Shown in pieces: positions 1 to 8,306 of a DNA stretch of 64,000 nt (positions within the stretch are counted from its first letter, which is position 1; every line of letters starts with the position of its first letter). The notes under the pieces are model-generated. The model was not told the origin of the DNA, did not search any database, and saw only the letters and a list, made by a program, of their open reading frames with translations. This stretch comes from Oscillospiraceae bacterium (lineage in GTDB: Bacteria; Bacillota; Clostridia; Oscillospirales; Oscillospiraceae), in contig JAHHRV010000001.1 in assembly GCA_020025595.1 (NCBI GenBank), positions 273,688 to 337,687 of the forward strand, written 5' to 3'. The position numbers were made by a program, and so were the translations under genes.

Positions 1-654
1 GATTCCGTTGCCCATGTTTTCCATGATGCCATTGGTGACGGTTACATTATGGAATACATCGGTGTCCAGCAGGGTGCCGGTGAGCATGACGAAGGGAACA
101 TAGATCTTCTGCTTCTTGCCGTTGACCTTGACTTCTTCGTACTGGGTGTTCTTGTAGTCAAAGCGGATGGTGACCTTGCCGCTCTTGCCGGCCAGCTCCT
201 CAGCGGAGATCTCCTTGCCGTCCAGAGTGTAGCGGATGGACATCTCAACAGGGACCTTTTCTTCAGTGGTACCCTGGTAATAGATGTCTTCACCGTTGGC
301 GTTCCAGACCAGCTTGCCGTCCTTGTCAGTGGTAAAGGTCTCATCGCCCTTTACATTCTGAATATCGGAAAGGTTTGTCTTGTCGGACAGGGAATCGGCA
401 CCGTTGGTGTTCTGGAGCCAGTTGTTTACCAGAACCTTCTTCACAGAGCCGTCTGCACCGGAGAATACATATACCGTTTCATCCTTGGTGGCGGAGCCGG
501 TATTGGTGTTCGTTTTTGCGGAGATAACGGTCTGAGGCTTCTTGGCGGCTTCTTTGTTATCGTTATTCAGAGCATATACGGCAGTGGATGCAGAGCCGAG
601 AATAATTGCAGCACCCAACCCAACTGCCATCACTTTAATTGCGTTGTTTCTCAT
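1..654 (-). CDS. Exported protein of the MMPL operon (3' end outside window)
   Basis: Only the first 218 codons are visible; the frame stays open to the window edge. The start is the ATG at 654-652, which overlaps the TGA stop of the upstream MMPL gene as ATGA, so the two genes are probably translationally coupled. The N-terminus has a short charged stretch, then a hydrophobic segment of about 20 residues ending near Tyr27-Ala28, which fits a signal peptide or membrane anchor. The rest is a hydrophilic, Thr/Lys/Asp-rich extracytoplasmic region with beta-strand character (VTIRFDYKNTQ, IYVPFVMLTGTLL). I do not recognise the family with certainty; similar exported proteins often accompany MMPL exporters in clostridia. 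An accessory role for the exporter is inferred from coupling only. Confidence 0.75.
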   Translation of the reverse strand, partial: MRNNAIKVMAVGLGAAIILGSASTAVYALNNDNKEAAKKPQTVISAKTNTNTGSATKDETVYVFSGADGSVKKVLVNNWLQNTNGADSLSDKTNLSDIQNVKGDETFTTDKDGKLVWNANGEDIYYQGTTEEKVPVEMSIRYTLDGKEISAEELAGKSGKVTIRFDYKNTQYEEVKVNGKKQKIYVPFVMLTGTLLDTDVFHNVTVTNGIMENMGNGI

Positions 655-2750
655 TTTGAGTTGACCTCCTTGTTTTTACAATGCCGAATTTGTCTCATGT
701 CAAATGTTGTTGCGCAGATCACTTTGTCACACAGCAGGAGTAGTGCAGGCAAAATCAGGATAACAGAGATCATACTGACCACTGCACCTCTTGCCATCAG
801 CATACACATGGAGCGAATGATATCAATATTGGAATAGAGTGCCACGCCGAATGTTGCGGCAAACAATCCCATACCGGATACGATGATCGAGGGAATCGAA
901 GTGCTGAGTGCGGTACACACGGCAGCCTTTTTATCGGCACCGTGGAGGCGCTCCACCTTGTAACGGGTGGTCATCAGGATGGCGTAGTCAACCGTAGCGC
1001 CCAGCTGGATGGTACTGATACAGATGGGGGCGATGAAGGGAAGGCTCTGGCCAAGGTAATGAGGCAGCCCCAGGTTGATAAAGATTGCGGTCTCGATGAC
1101 GGTAATCAGAATGAACGGAAGAGAGAAACTCTTTTCGACAAATGCGATGATAATGAAGATTGCAATGATGGACACGGCGTTGACAACCTGGAAGTCCCGG
1201 GCTGTGGTCTTGATCATGTCTCTCATGCAGGGAGCTTCGCCGATCAGCATACCGCCCTGATCGTATTTCTTCAGGATCTCATTCAGTGTGCCGATCTGCT
1301 CGTTTACTTCGTCGCTGGCGACTTTGTATTCAGAGTTGATGAGCATCAGCTCCCACTTGTCGCTCTTCATGACGCTGACCAGATCATCCGGTAGAATCTC
1401 TTCCGGAATCCGGCAGCCCACAATGGATTCCATGCTCAGGATGTACTTGATGCCATCCACCTGCTCCATTTCTTCCATCATCTTGCGGACCTGGGGAGTG
1501 GGGACGGTGCGGTCAACCAGAACCATGTGGGTGGATGCAATGTCAAACTCATCGACCAGCTTGTTGTTGGCGATGACATAATCCATATTCTCGGGCAGGC
1601 ACTGACCGATGTCGTAGTAGACCTCGTTGTTGGTGGCGTCGTAGCCCATATAAGCGGGAACCAAAACCACAGCAAAGATAATCAGCAGCACAACGGAGCA
1701 TTTTACAACGCCCTTGGAGAACTTTGTCATATTGGGGATTAGGGGCTTGTGCTTGGTCTTCTGCAGAGGCTTATCCAGCAGCAGAATCATGGAAGGCAGC
1801 ACGGTGACGCAACCGATCACGCCCAGCAGAACACCCTTTGCCATAACAATGCCCAGATCCATGCCCATGGTAAAGGTCATGAAGCACAGGGCGATGAAGC
1901 CTGCAACGGTGGTGATGGAGCTTCCGATGACGCTGGTCAGCGTATGGGAGATTGCCACGGCCATTGCTTCTTTGTGGTCTTCATAATTTTCGCGCTGCTC
2001 ACAGTAGCTGTGCCACAGGAAGATGGAGTAGTCCATGGTGACGGCCAGCTGCAGGACAGCGGACAGGGCTTTTGTGATGTAGGAGATTTCTCCCATGAAG
2101 TAGTTGGTGCCCATGTTTACCAGAATCATCATGCCGATGGACAGCAGGAACAGGAAAGGCACCAGCCAGTTATCCAGGAACACCAGCATGGTTGCACAGG
2201 CCAGCGCAACAGCGATGCCGACATAAATGGGTTCTTCCTCTTCACACAGGTCCTTCAGGTCAGTGACCAGTGCGGACATACCGGAGACGAAGCACTGGCT
2301 GCCGCAGATGGAGCGGATTTCACGAATCGCATCCATGGTGATATCGGCAGAGGTGGCGCTGTCAAAGAAGACGGCCATCATGGTGCTGTTTTCTGTATTG
2401 AACTCATTGAGAATGCTGTCGGGCAGCAGTTCCATGGGAACGGAGATATCAAACAGGGAATCATACCAGATCACGGTTTCCACATGATCGACCTGCTCGA
2501 TCTTCTCCTTCAGCTTGACGACATCTTTGTCAGGCATATCTTCCACAATGATAAAGGAGAAGCCGCCTTTGCCAAAGTCGTCCATCAGCTCGTTCTGGCC
2601 GATGACCGTGTCCATGTCATCGGGTAGATAATCCAGCATATCATAGTTGATTCTGGTGTTGATCATGCCCAGACACGATGGGATCATAAGCAAAAATGCC
2701 AGAACTAAAATTAGGACGCGGTTTTTTACCACCGCTTTTGAAAAACGCAT
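651..2750 (-). CDS. MMPL/RND family transporter
   Basis: A 699-residue inner-membrane protein with the duplicated layout of RND/MMPL permeases: a TM helix at residues 12-30, an extracytoplasmic loop of about 130 residues, a cluster of five TM helices (about 175-325), then the same pattern again (TM near 355, loop, TM cluster about 525-680). Each TM cluster carries the intramembrane Asp-Tyr pair expected in the proton relay of this superfamily (TMDYSIF near 240, TVDYAIL near 590). The family exports lipids, peptides or drugs using the proton gradient; the substrate here is unknown. It lies 55 bp after the DUF308 gene, and its stop overlaps the start of the next gene. A TetR gene upstream is the likely local regulator. 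Confidence 0.9.
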   Translation of the reverse strand: MRFSKAVVKNRVLILVLAFLLMIPSCLGMINTRINYDMLDYLPDDMDTVIGQNELMDDFGKGGFSFIIVEDMPDKDVVKLKEKIEQVDHVETVIWYDSLFDISVPMELLPDSILNEFNTENSTMMAVFFDSATSADITMDAIREIRSICGSQCFVSGMSALVTDLKDLCEEEEPIYVGIAVALACATMLVFLDNWLVPFLFLLSIGMMILVNMGTNYFMGEISYITKALSAVLQLAVTMDYSIFLWHSYCEQRENYEDHKEAMAVAISHTLTSVIGSSITTVAGFIALCFMTFTMGMDLGIVMAKGVLLGVIGCVTVLPSMILLLDKPLQKTKHKPLIPNMTKFSKGVVKCSVVLLIIFAVVLVPAYMGYDATNNEVYYDIGQCLPENMDYVIANNKLVDEFDIASTHMVLVDRTVPTPQVRKMMEEMEQVDGIKYILSMESIVGCRIPEEILPDDLVSVMKSDKWELMLINSEYKVASDEVNEQIGTLNEILKKYDQGGMLIGEAPCMRDMIKTTARDFQVVNAVSIIAIFIIIAFVEKSFSLPFILITVIETAIFINLGLPHYLGQSLPFIAPICISTIQLGATVDYAILMTTRYKVERLHGADKKAAVCTALSTSIPSIIVSGMGLFAATFGVALYSNIDIIRSMCMLMARGAVVSMISVILILPALLLLCDKVICATTFDMRQIRHCKNKEVNSK

Positions 2751-2772
2751 GAATATTCACAAACCTTTCCTG

Positions 2773-2798
2773 GTACAGCCGGACAAATCCGGCTGTAC
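2773..2798. other. Perfect hairpin between the DUF308 and MMPL genes
   Basis: GTACAGCCGGA, a CAAA loop and TCCGGCTGTAC form an 11-bp perfect stem. Reading with the genes (minus strand) no T-run follows, so it does not look like an efficient terminator. It could be a processing or attenuation element that sets DUF308 against MMPL expression. Confidence 0.55.
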
Positions 2799-2805
2799 AA
2801 AATTT

Positions 2806-3384
2806 TTAATTTTCCGCATCGATTTCTAATGGATTCTTTCGCTGAAAAATTTTAACCACAGTAAGAACGGTAATCAAATTCAAAATACCTTCTGCAAGAA
2901 TGGAAATTCCAAGCAGCACCATTACCGCCGCTGCGCTTTCGGAGGGACGAAGCAGCAGCAGAAAACCAACGATGCTGGTAATGACTGCGGCTCCGAGGAT
3001 GATCCACCACTGGTGAATGCCAAAGGACTTGGCATCGATGGAAATCTGGATCTTCAGCAGTGCATCTGCCAGAATGTAGATGCCCAGCAGACTGCAGATA
3101 ATGTGGATCATGGCATCGGTGCGGAGAATTAAAATGATGCCCAGAGAAATCAGCAGGATACCAAAGGCCAGATCAAACTGAAACGCCAGTCGGTAAAGAT
3201 CTTTTGAAACATAGCCCACAATTTTTACACAGCCAAATAAAATCAGTAAGATTCCGCCAATCCAGCACAGAAGGGAAATGGAGAAGTTCGGAACGGCAAT
3301 CAGCGTGATTCCCAGTGCGCAAAGCAGAGAGGAAAGGATGATATAGCCGAATTTTGCCATTCGTAATTGCTTATTAGAAATCAA
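2806..3384 (-). CDS. DUF308 (HdeD-like) membrane protein
   Basis: About 192 residues with six hydrophobic helices in hairpin pairs (for example ILSSLLCALGITLIAV, LLISLGIILIL, GISILAEGILNLI), the pattern of the DUF308/HdeD family of small membrane proteins. I chose the TTG at 3384-3382 as start because AAAGGAGG lies 8 nt before it. The upstream in-frame GTG at 3393 overlaps that Shine-Dalgarno sequence and cannot use it. The C-terminus is short and charged. In E. coli HdeD is linked to acid resistance; the function in clostridia is unknown. It is first in a run with the MMPL gene and may belong to the same TetR-linked stress or export unit. Confidence 0.8.
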   Translation of the reverse strand: MISNKQLRMAKFGYIILSSLLCALGITLIAVPNFSISLLCWIGGILLILFGCVKIVGYVSKDLYRLAFQFDLAFGILLISLGIILILRTDAMIHIICSLLGIYILADALLKIQISIDAKSFGIHQWWIILGAAVITSIVGFLLLLRPSESAAAVMVLLGISILAEGILNLITVLTVVKIFQRKNPLEIDAEN

Positions 3385-3503
3385 AATTGACACCTCCTTT
3401 TGAAATTGGGATGCGGTGGGGACAGCTGAATTTTCTCATGGAAGCCCCAGTGCTTTATGTTATGGCCCTATTGTAACGGTGAAACCGAAAAATGCATACG
3501 GTT

Positions 3504-3541
3504 AAGAAAAGCCCCCGTGCCTATAATTTAGGCACGGGGGC
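3504..3541 (-). terminator. Rho-independent terminator of the TetR gene
   Basis: An 11-bp perfect GC-rich stem (GCCCCCGTGCC with GGCACGGGGGC, 9-nt loop) lies 22 bp after the TetR stop and is followed on the minus strand by TTTTCTTAA. Confidence 0.85.
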
Positions 3542-3562
3542 AAATTTGTCTAAAAATTATGC

Positions 3563-4120
3563 TCAGGGCGTTTCAAGTCGGTCGATCATCTGATCCAAAT
3601 CGCCCTTTTTCAACTCGCAGAGACGATGGGCATAGGCCTGAATATCATCCTGCATACCATTTTCCAGCCAACCCATCACAACACCAAAGCTGACGCATTT
3701 TACATAATCAATCAAGAGCTTTCGGTCTGAGTCGGAGATATTTCTGCCGCTGAGAATTTCGTCTATAAATGTTATGGCAGTGTGCTCGCAGACTCGCCAC
3801 TGATACTGCTCGTAGAGGTCGCGGTTCACGGAGCGGTAGATGTGCAGCACAGCGTTCTTGTTTTTCAGCGCAAAGCCGATAATAGCATCCAGATACCCCT
3901 CCAGAGAGGTAATGGTGGGACTTTCCAGAATGATCCGGTCGGCATCTTCTTTTACGATTGTCTCAATCAGCTGAGGAATATCCTGAAAGTGATAGTAAAA
4001 TGTATTGCGGTTCACACCGCAGTCGTCCACGATATCCCGAACAGTAATCTGCTTCAGGGGCTTTTCATTCAATAGTTTTACAAATGAATTGCGAATGGCT
4101 TTCTTTGTAAAATCGGCCAT
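3563..4120 (-). CDS. TetR/AcrR family regulator
   Basis: A 185-residue protein whose first 50 residues are a TetR helix-turn-helix: KKAIRNSFVKLL, then QITVRDIVDDCGVNRNTFYYHF with the typical recognition helix. The C-terminal part is an all-helical ligand/dimer domain that resembles the DhaS/TetR-like variant common in Firmicutes. GGGAG lies upstream of the ATG. It is read on the same strand as the DUF308-MMPL genes but is separated from them by a strong terminator. Position suggests that it represses the MMPL genes, itself, or the divergent VOC/GNAT pair. No clear operator palindrome could be picked out. Confidence 0.9.
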   Translation of the reverse strand: MADFTKKAIRNSFVKLLNEKPLKQITVRDIVDDCGVNRNTFYYHFQDIPQLIETIVKEDADRIILESPTITSLEGYLDAIIGFALKNKNAVLHIYRSVNRDLYEQYQWRVCEHTAITFIDEILSGRNISDSDRKLLIDYVKCVSFGVVMGWLENGMQDDIQAYAHRLCELKKGDLDQMIDRLETP

Positions 4121-4276
4121 AGAATATAACTCCCTTCACTGGTGCACAATGCTATTGGAAGTATTATATCGGAAAGTACAGAAGATTTCAACAGAAACAG
4201 CAGTGCTTGCGTATAAAATTCAGCAGTGTGAAAATGGCATGTTGTTATGCGAATCTGTAAAATTTCAGTGAATTAC

Positions 4277-4305
4277 TTGCGTAATTCCGGGAAAACTGCT
4301 ATGAT
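4277..4305 (+). promoter_or_regulatory. Sigma-A promoter of the VOC/GNAT pair
   Basis: TTGCGT, a 17-nt spacer and TATGAT, about 65 bp before the VOC start and divergent from the TetR gene. Confidence 0.6.
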
Positions 4306-4370
4306 AGCCGGCAAGAACGCACCTCGTTATTAAATGGACGGTTCTAATTCTGTAAGCGAAAGGGAGAATA

Positions 4371-4829
4371 ATGATGCTGAATGAAGTTATGCACATCGGA
4401 GTGACCGTGTCTGACATGGATCGCTCTATTGATTTTTATAAAAATATTCTGGGACTGACCTTCCTGGGCGAATTGGTTATGCAGGGAAAGGAAACCGATC
4501 TGCTTTTTAACAGAAAGAACTGCAAAGCTCGGGTCGCATACCTGAATGGAAGCGATGATGTAATGGCACCGCCCATTGAGCTGATTCAGTTTATCGATGA
4601 TGAGGCTGAAAAAGTCCCCAGTGATCTGCACAGAACTTCTATTTCCGAAATCTGCTTCAAGGTTGCTGATATTGATAAAGTATATCAGCACCTGGTGGCT
4701 CATGGTGTGGATTGCCTGTCCGAGCCTCAGTACTTTGATTTTACTGAATCCGGCTTCGGAAAGAGTAAAGCAATTTACTTTAGAGATCCGGACGGCGTTG
4801 TGCTGGAACTGATGCAGCCGGTTGCCTAA
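4371..4829 (+). CDS. VOC (glyoxalase/dioxygenase fold) protein
   Basis: A 152-residue protein with two beta-alpha-beta-beta-beta modules of the vicinal-oxygen-chelate fold. It opens with MHIGVTVSDMDRSIDFYKNILGL and closes with the second module, EICFKVADIDKVYQHL through YFRDPDGVVLELMQP. His8 or so at the first strand and the late Glu (VLELM) sit where metal ligands are found in the family. Members include glyoxalase I, methylmalonyl-CoA epimerase and resistance proteins; none can be assigned here. AGGGAG precedes two possible ATG codons at 4371 and 4374, and the second has the better spacing. The GNAT gene begins 24 bp later, so they are likely co-transcribed. Confidence 0.85.
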   Translation: MMLNEVMHIGVTVSDMDRSIDFYKNILGLTFLGELVMQGKETDLLFNRKNCKARVAYLNGSDDVMAPPIELIQFIDDEAEKVPSDLHRTSISEICFKVADIDKVYQHLVAHGVDCLSEPQYFDFTESGFGKSKAIYFRDPDGVVLELMQPVA

Positions 4830-4853
4830 TTTTATTTCAGGAGGATAAAATTA

Positions 4854-5312
4854 GTGGTAATCGATCAAATTCAGGATTGCACTCATAAAAAAGAAGTCAC
4901 CAGACAGATCTTGGAAGCACTGCCCGAATGGTTCGGACTGGAGGATTCCAGAGAAGAATACATTACGGAAAGTGCGGATCAGTATGTTTTTGCAGCACTT
5001 GATGGGAATAAACCAGTTGGCTTCCTGACCTTGAAAGAAACGGGAAAGGATACGCTGGAATTGGCAGTTATGGGTGTGCTGAAAGAGTACCATCGACACG
5101 GCATTGGAAGAATGCTGTTTGCTGACGCGAAGGCTTTTGCAAAGGAAAAGGGATATTCTTTCCTGCAGGTCAAGACCGTTCAGATGGGAAAGTATCAAGA
5201 ATATGACCAGACAAATTGCTTTTACCAGAGTCTGGGCTTTCGGGAATTTGAAGTGTTTCCCACGCTGTGGGATGAATGGAATCCCTGCCAGATCTATGTG
5301 ATGGCACTGTAA
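4854..5312 (+). CDS. GNAT family N-acetyltransferase
   Basis: A 152-residue single-domain GNAT. Motif A is clear at about residues 60-90: ELAVMGVLKEYHRHGIGRML followed by the helix and beta5 (YSFLQVKT), with the RHGIGR acetyl-CoA pyrophosphate loop. A late NCFYQSLGF is the usual motif B segment. The start is GTG with GGAGG 8 nt upstream; no in-frame ATG fits better. The acceptor substrate cannot be told from sequence. It follows the VOC gene and ends just before a terminator, so the pair forms a two-gene unit, perhaps for detoxification. Confidence 0.88.
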   Translation: MVIDQIQDCTHKKEVTRQILEALPEWFGLEDSREEYITESADQYVFAALDGNKPVGFLTLKETGKDTLELAVMGVLKEYHRHGIGRMLFADAKAFAKEKGYSFLQVKTVQMGKYQEYDQTNCFYQSLGFREFEVFPTLWDEWNPCQIYVMAL

Positions 5313-5319
5313 AGAACAG

Positions 5320-5351
5320 GCCGCAGTGATGTTCGTGTCGCTGCGGCTTTT
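5320..5351 (+). terminator. Terminator after the GNAT gene
   Basis: GCCGCAGTGA pairs with TCGCTGCGGC (one T-G wobble) and TTTTG follows. It ends the VOC-GNAT unit. Confidence 0.8.
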
Positions 5352-5451
5352 GCGTAAATTGCTGCTGAGGCCGAGTGCTGTGGTGCTGAAATATAAGGGG
5401 CTTTAATCAGGTGATTATTTCTGTGAATGATAAACAAATGACGCAAAACAA

Positions 5452-5485
5452 ATCAGAGGGCTGTTGCGCAGTCCTCTGATTTTTA
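5452..5485 (+). terminator. Second terminator-like hairpin before the MFS promoter
   Basis: ATCAGAGG, a 13-nt loop and CCTCTGAT followed by TTTTTA. The 100 bp between this and the GNAT terminator hold no convincing gene; the hairpin could end a short untranslated RNA or stop read-through. Confidence 0.55.
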
Positions 5486-5496
5486 TACCGGAAGTC

Positions 5497-5525
5497 TTGC
5501 GTTTTCGGATAAAAACTTCTATAAT
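5497..5525 (+). promoter_or_regulatory. Sigma-A promoter of the MFS gene
   Basis: TTGCGT, 17 nt, TATAAT. Transcription should begin near 5531-5533, after the first in-frame ATG at 5526, which therefore cannot be the start codon used from this promoter. Confidence 0.75.
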
Positions 5526-5558
5526 ATGCAAAAAAGTAATCATAAAGGAATGAAATGT

Positions 5559-6752
5559 TTGAAACATAGTCGATTAAATAAGTGGAATGCCACGGCGGCC
5601 TATGCACTGCTGCAGATCGTCTGCTGGGGCTTTTATGCGGTGACGCTTTGCTTTTCCAGCAATGTGCTGTATGGATTCGGATTTACAGACAGCCAGATCA
5701 GTATGCTGCTTGGAATCTGCACGGCGATTTCCTTTGTGCTGCAGCTGGTCCTGGCAGAAGTAGTTACAAAACACCCGAAGATCAAGGTCTGGGGTATTCT
5801 CGTTACTTTGGGCATCGTCATGCTGGTCAGTAACTTCATGGTGTGGCTGCCGAAGGTACCGGCCTTTGCAGCAGTTGGATTTTTCGGCATTGCCTGTATG
5901 CTGCTGCAGACACTTCCGTCGTGGACAAACGCGGTGGGAATGGATGCAATCAAGCGCGGTTCGCCAACCAATTACAGTATTGCAAGAGGCATCGGCTCTC
6001 TGGGCTACAGCATCCTTGCCTATCTGACCGGAATGCTGGTGCGGGAACACGGATACCAGATGGTGCCGCTGGTAGGCGCAATCTGTTCTCTGGCACTGGT
6101 GAGCGCTGCAATCTGGTTCCATTTTGCCGGAGAACGCAATCTGCCGGAAGCTGTTGAAATTCAGCCCAAGGAAGAGGAAAAATCCGGATTTTTGAAACAG
6201 TATCCCATGTTTGCGGTGTTTCTTGCCGGATCCATTGTACTGCAGTTCAGTCACAACCTGGTCAGTAATTTTATGTACCAGATCATGCTGGTAAAAAACG
6301 GCGGAGCGGGGGAGCAGGGAATTGCTTCGGCAATCTGCGCCTTTGTTGAATTGCCGGTGATGTTCTTTTTCCCGCTGCTGATGCGGAAAATGCGATGCGA
6401 TAAATGGGTACGGTTCGCCAGCGTTTTTACTGCGGCGAAATGCATCGGCATTCTGCTGTCTGCGACACCCTACGGTGTCTATGCGGCTCAGGCAACGCAG
6501 ATGCTGGGCTATGGCCTGTATACCATCAGCTCTGTAAACTATGCAGAGATGGTCGTAGGCAGGGGAGAGTCCGTCCGGGCACAGACCTATCTGGGCGCAA
6601 CCAGCACCGTGGGAAATCTGATGGCAATGTCTGCCGGCGGCGTGATCTGCCAGCATTTCGGTGCACAGACCATGGTCATGGTATCTCTGGTAGCTGCGCT
6701 GATTGGCGGCGGAACCATCCTGTTCACTGCAGAAAAAACCAGAAACTATTAA
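5559..6752 (+). CDS. MFS transporter
   Basis: About 397 residues with twelve predicted TM helices in two bundles of six, joined by a charged cytoplasmic loop (EIQPKEEEKSG). The first half holds NAVGMDAIKRGSPTNYSIARGIGSLGYS, where conserved Arg and Gly residues lie on TM4-5. The layout resembles nucleoside/sugar proton symporters of the LacY/NupG-like MFS group, but substrate is not predictable. I chose TTG at 5559 because AAAGGA lies 9 nt upstream; ATG at 5550 is directly fused to that site, and ATG at 5526 precedes the expected transcription start. It is a single-gene unit between its own promoter and the antiporter leader. Confidence 0.85.
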   Translation: MKHSRLNKWNATAAYALLQIVCWGFYAVTLCFSSNVLYGFGFTDSQISMLLGICTAISFVLQLVLAEVVTKHPKIKVWGILVTLGIVMLVSNFMVWLPKVPAFAAVGFFGIACMLLQTLPSWTNAVGMDAIKRGSPTNYSIARGIGSLGYSILAYLTGMLVREHGYQMVPLVGAICSLALVSAAIWFHFAGERNLPEAVEIQPKEEEKSGFLKQYPMFAVFLAGSIVLQFSHNLVSNFMYQIMLVKNGGAGEQGIASAICAFVELPVMFFFPLLMRKMRCDKWVRFASVFTAAKCIGILLSATPYGVYAAQATQMLGYGLYTISSVNYAEMVVGRGESVRAQTYLGATSTVGNLMAMSAGGVICQHFGAQTMVMVSLVAALIGGGTILFTAEKTRNY

Positions 6753-6790
6753 TATCCGAATAGGACTTTCGTTTTTATGGCATGTTGCTA

Positions 6791-6819
6791 TTTACAAAAT
6801 TCCATGTATGAAGTATAAT
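6791..6819 (+). promoter_or_regulatory. Sigma-A promoter of the fluoride-riboswitch antiporter gene
   Basis: TTTACA, 17-nt spacer and TATAAT, ending just before the riboswitch aptamer, so the RNA starts a few bases ahead of the first aptamer helix. Confidence 0.8.
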
Positions 6820-6820
6820 C

Positions 6821-6917
6821 TTGCGGGGAATGAAGTTCTCCCCTGGGAAACCTAAACCGCTTATCAAGCTGATGACTTCTGTGATTTCGTGATCGCAGAA
6901 ACCATCAGCTTTTTTTA
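6821..6917 (+). ncRNA. Fluoride (crcB) riboswitch
   Basis: The sequence has the hallmark order of the crcB motif: GGGGAATGAAGTTCTCCCC (6825-6843), then AAACCGC (6854-6860), then GCTGATGACTTCTG (6868-6881). The internal GAAGT (6832-6836) can pair with ACTTC (6875-6879), as in the known fluoride aptamer pseudoknot. The 3' aptamer strand (from 6865) is also the left arm of a terminator, so fluoride binding should block termination and switch the antiporter on. The architecture is a textbook transcriptional ON switch; I matched it by eye to the known consensus. Confidence 0.9.
6865..6917 (+). terminator. Expression-platform terminator of the fluoride riboswitch
   Basis: AAGCTGATG-ac-TTCTGTGAT pairs with ATCGCAGAA-ac-CATCAGCTT and is followed by TTTTTT. 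It shares its left arm with the aptamer. Confidence 0.88.
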
Positions 6918-6936
6918 TATCAGAAAGGATGAGATT

Positions 6937-8145
6937 ATGTTAACATCACTTGCACTCATTTTCCTTGTAGGACTGGCTATGGCAGCCATCTGCCAAAAAC
7001 TGCGCTTACCGCGCATCATCGGCATGCTGATCACTGGCATTGTGCTGGGGCCGCATGTGCTGAATTTGCTTTCCACATCGATCCTGTCGATTTCATCGGA
7101 GCTGCGGCAGATGGCATTGATCATCATTCTGCTGAAGGCGGGCCTTTCGCTGAACCTGTCGGATCTGAAAAAGGTAGGCAGACCGGCAATCATGATGTCC
7201 TGTATCCCTGCAACATTTGAAATTCTGGCATATGTGCTGTTTGCACCGTATATTCTGGGAATTTCCAGAATTGAAGCCGCTGTGATGGGCGCGGTTCTGG
7301 CAGCTGTTTCTCCGGCAGTTGTGGTGCCCAGAATGGTGCAGCTGATGGAATCAAAATATGGAACCGGAAAGAGCATTCCGCAGCTGATTCTGGCAGGTGC
7401 ATCCTGTGACGATATTTTTGTGATCGTTCTGTTCACAACTTTTTCCAGCATGGCCCAGGGCGGCAGCGCACACCTGATGGACTTTGTGAACATCCCCATC
7501 TCCATTGTGCTGGGTATTGCGCTGGGCGCAGTTGTGGGCTATGTGCTGAGTCTGTTCTTCGAGACCGCATACGCACACAAGCATTGCGTGCGCAACAGCA
7601 CCAAGGTGATTATTGTGCTGGGCGTTTCCTTCATGCTGATGGCGATTGAAACCTGGCTGAAGGGGATCGTATCCGTTTCCGGATTGCTGGCGGTTGTCAG
7701 CATGGCGTGTGTGCTGAAAATGAAGTGCGTTGCCTTCGTTTCCAAGCGCCTTTCCGAGAAGTTCGGCAAGCTGTGGATTGCCGCAGAAGTGATCCTGTTT
7801 GTGCTGGTGGGTGCTGCCGTGGATATTCGCTACACCATGACGGCAGGGGTAGCTGCAATCGTGATGATTCTGGTAGCACTGATGGTTCGCTCCCTGGGTG
7901 TGCTGCTGTGTCTTGTGCGGACCCAGCTGACTATGAAAGAGCGTCTGTTCTGCATCATTGCGTATCTGCCTAAGGCAACGGTTCAGGCTGCAATCGGCTC
8001 TGTGCCCCTGGCAATGGGCCTGCCCTGCGGAAAGATCGTCCTTTCGGTAGCAGTTCTGGCAATCCTGATTACGGCACCGCTGGGAGCCCTCGGCATGGAT
8101 ATGAGCTATAAGAAGCTGCTTACCAAGGAACGCGAAAACGGATAA
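6937..8145 (+). CDS. CPA-family cation/proton antiporter under fluoride control
   Basis: A 402-residue membrane protein with the Na_H_Exchanger fold: about 12 TM helices, QKLRLPRIIGMLITGIVLGP at the N-terminus, and the family's central AGASCDDIFVIVLF segment where two adjacent Asp residues (near residue 156) are the usual ion/proton site. The start is ATG 6937 with AGAAAGGATG upstream; earlier in-frame codons lie inside the riboswitch terminator. Antiporters of this type are a known regulon class for the fluoride riboswitch, alongside CrcB/Fluc and CLC-F. It may exchange cations to restore pH during fluoride stress or move fluoride itself; which is not decided by the sequence. Confidence 0.9.
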   Translation: MLTSLALIFLVGLAMAAICQKLRLPRIIGMLITGIVLGPHVLNLLSTSILSISSELRQMALIIILLKAGLSLNLSDLKKVGRPAIMMSCIPATFEILAYVLFAPYILGISRIEAAVMGAVLAAVSPAVVVPRMVQLMESKYGTGKSIPQLILAGASCDDIFVIVLFTTFSSMAQGGSAHLMDFVNIPISIVLGIALGAVVGYVLSLFFETAYAHKHCVRNSTKVIIVLGVSFMLMAIETWLKGIVSVSGLLAVVSMACVLKMKCVAFVSKRLSEKFGKLWIAAEVILFVLVGAAVDIRYTMTAGVAAIVMILVALMVRSLGVLLCLVRTQLTMKERLFCIIAYLPKATVQAAIGSVPLAMGLPCGKIVLSVAVLAILITAPLGALGMDMSYKKLLTKERENG

Positions 8146-8169
8146 TTACGGATAAAGTGATAACTTTTA

Positions 8170-8202
8170 CGAGCCACCTGAGTTTCTAATTCGGGTGGCT
8201 CG
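8170..8202 (+). terminator. Probable terminator after the antiporter gene
   Basis: A stem of about 12 bp built from CGAGCCACCTGA and TTCGGGTGGCTCG; the following CAAATATTATATT is only weakly T-rich. Confidence 0.55.
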
Positions 8203-8223
8203 CAAATATTATATTGAATTATG

Positions 8224-8251
8224 TTGATAATTCCACATAATATGCTATAAT
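8224..8251 (+). promoter_or_regulatory. Sigma-A promoter of the RHH/zinc-ribbon gene
   Basis: TTGATA, 16 nt, TATAAT, about 55 bp before the start codon. Confidence 0.65.
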
Positions 8252-8306
8252 CAAGATACCGAAGCAGATTCTATATCTGTGTGTATGTGAAATGGGGAAT
8301 TGAACC

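Noticed and set aside
5407..5607. 66-codon minus-strand frame between the GNAT and MFS genes
   Set aside because: It runs over a terminator and the MFS promoter and start; no ribosome site.
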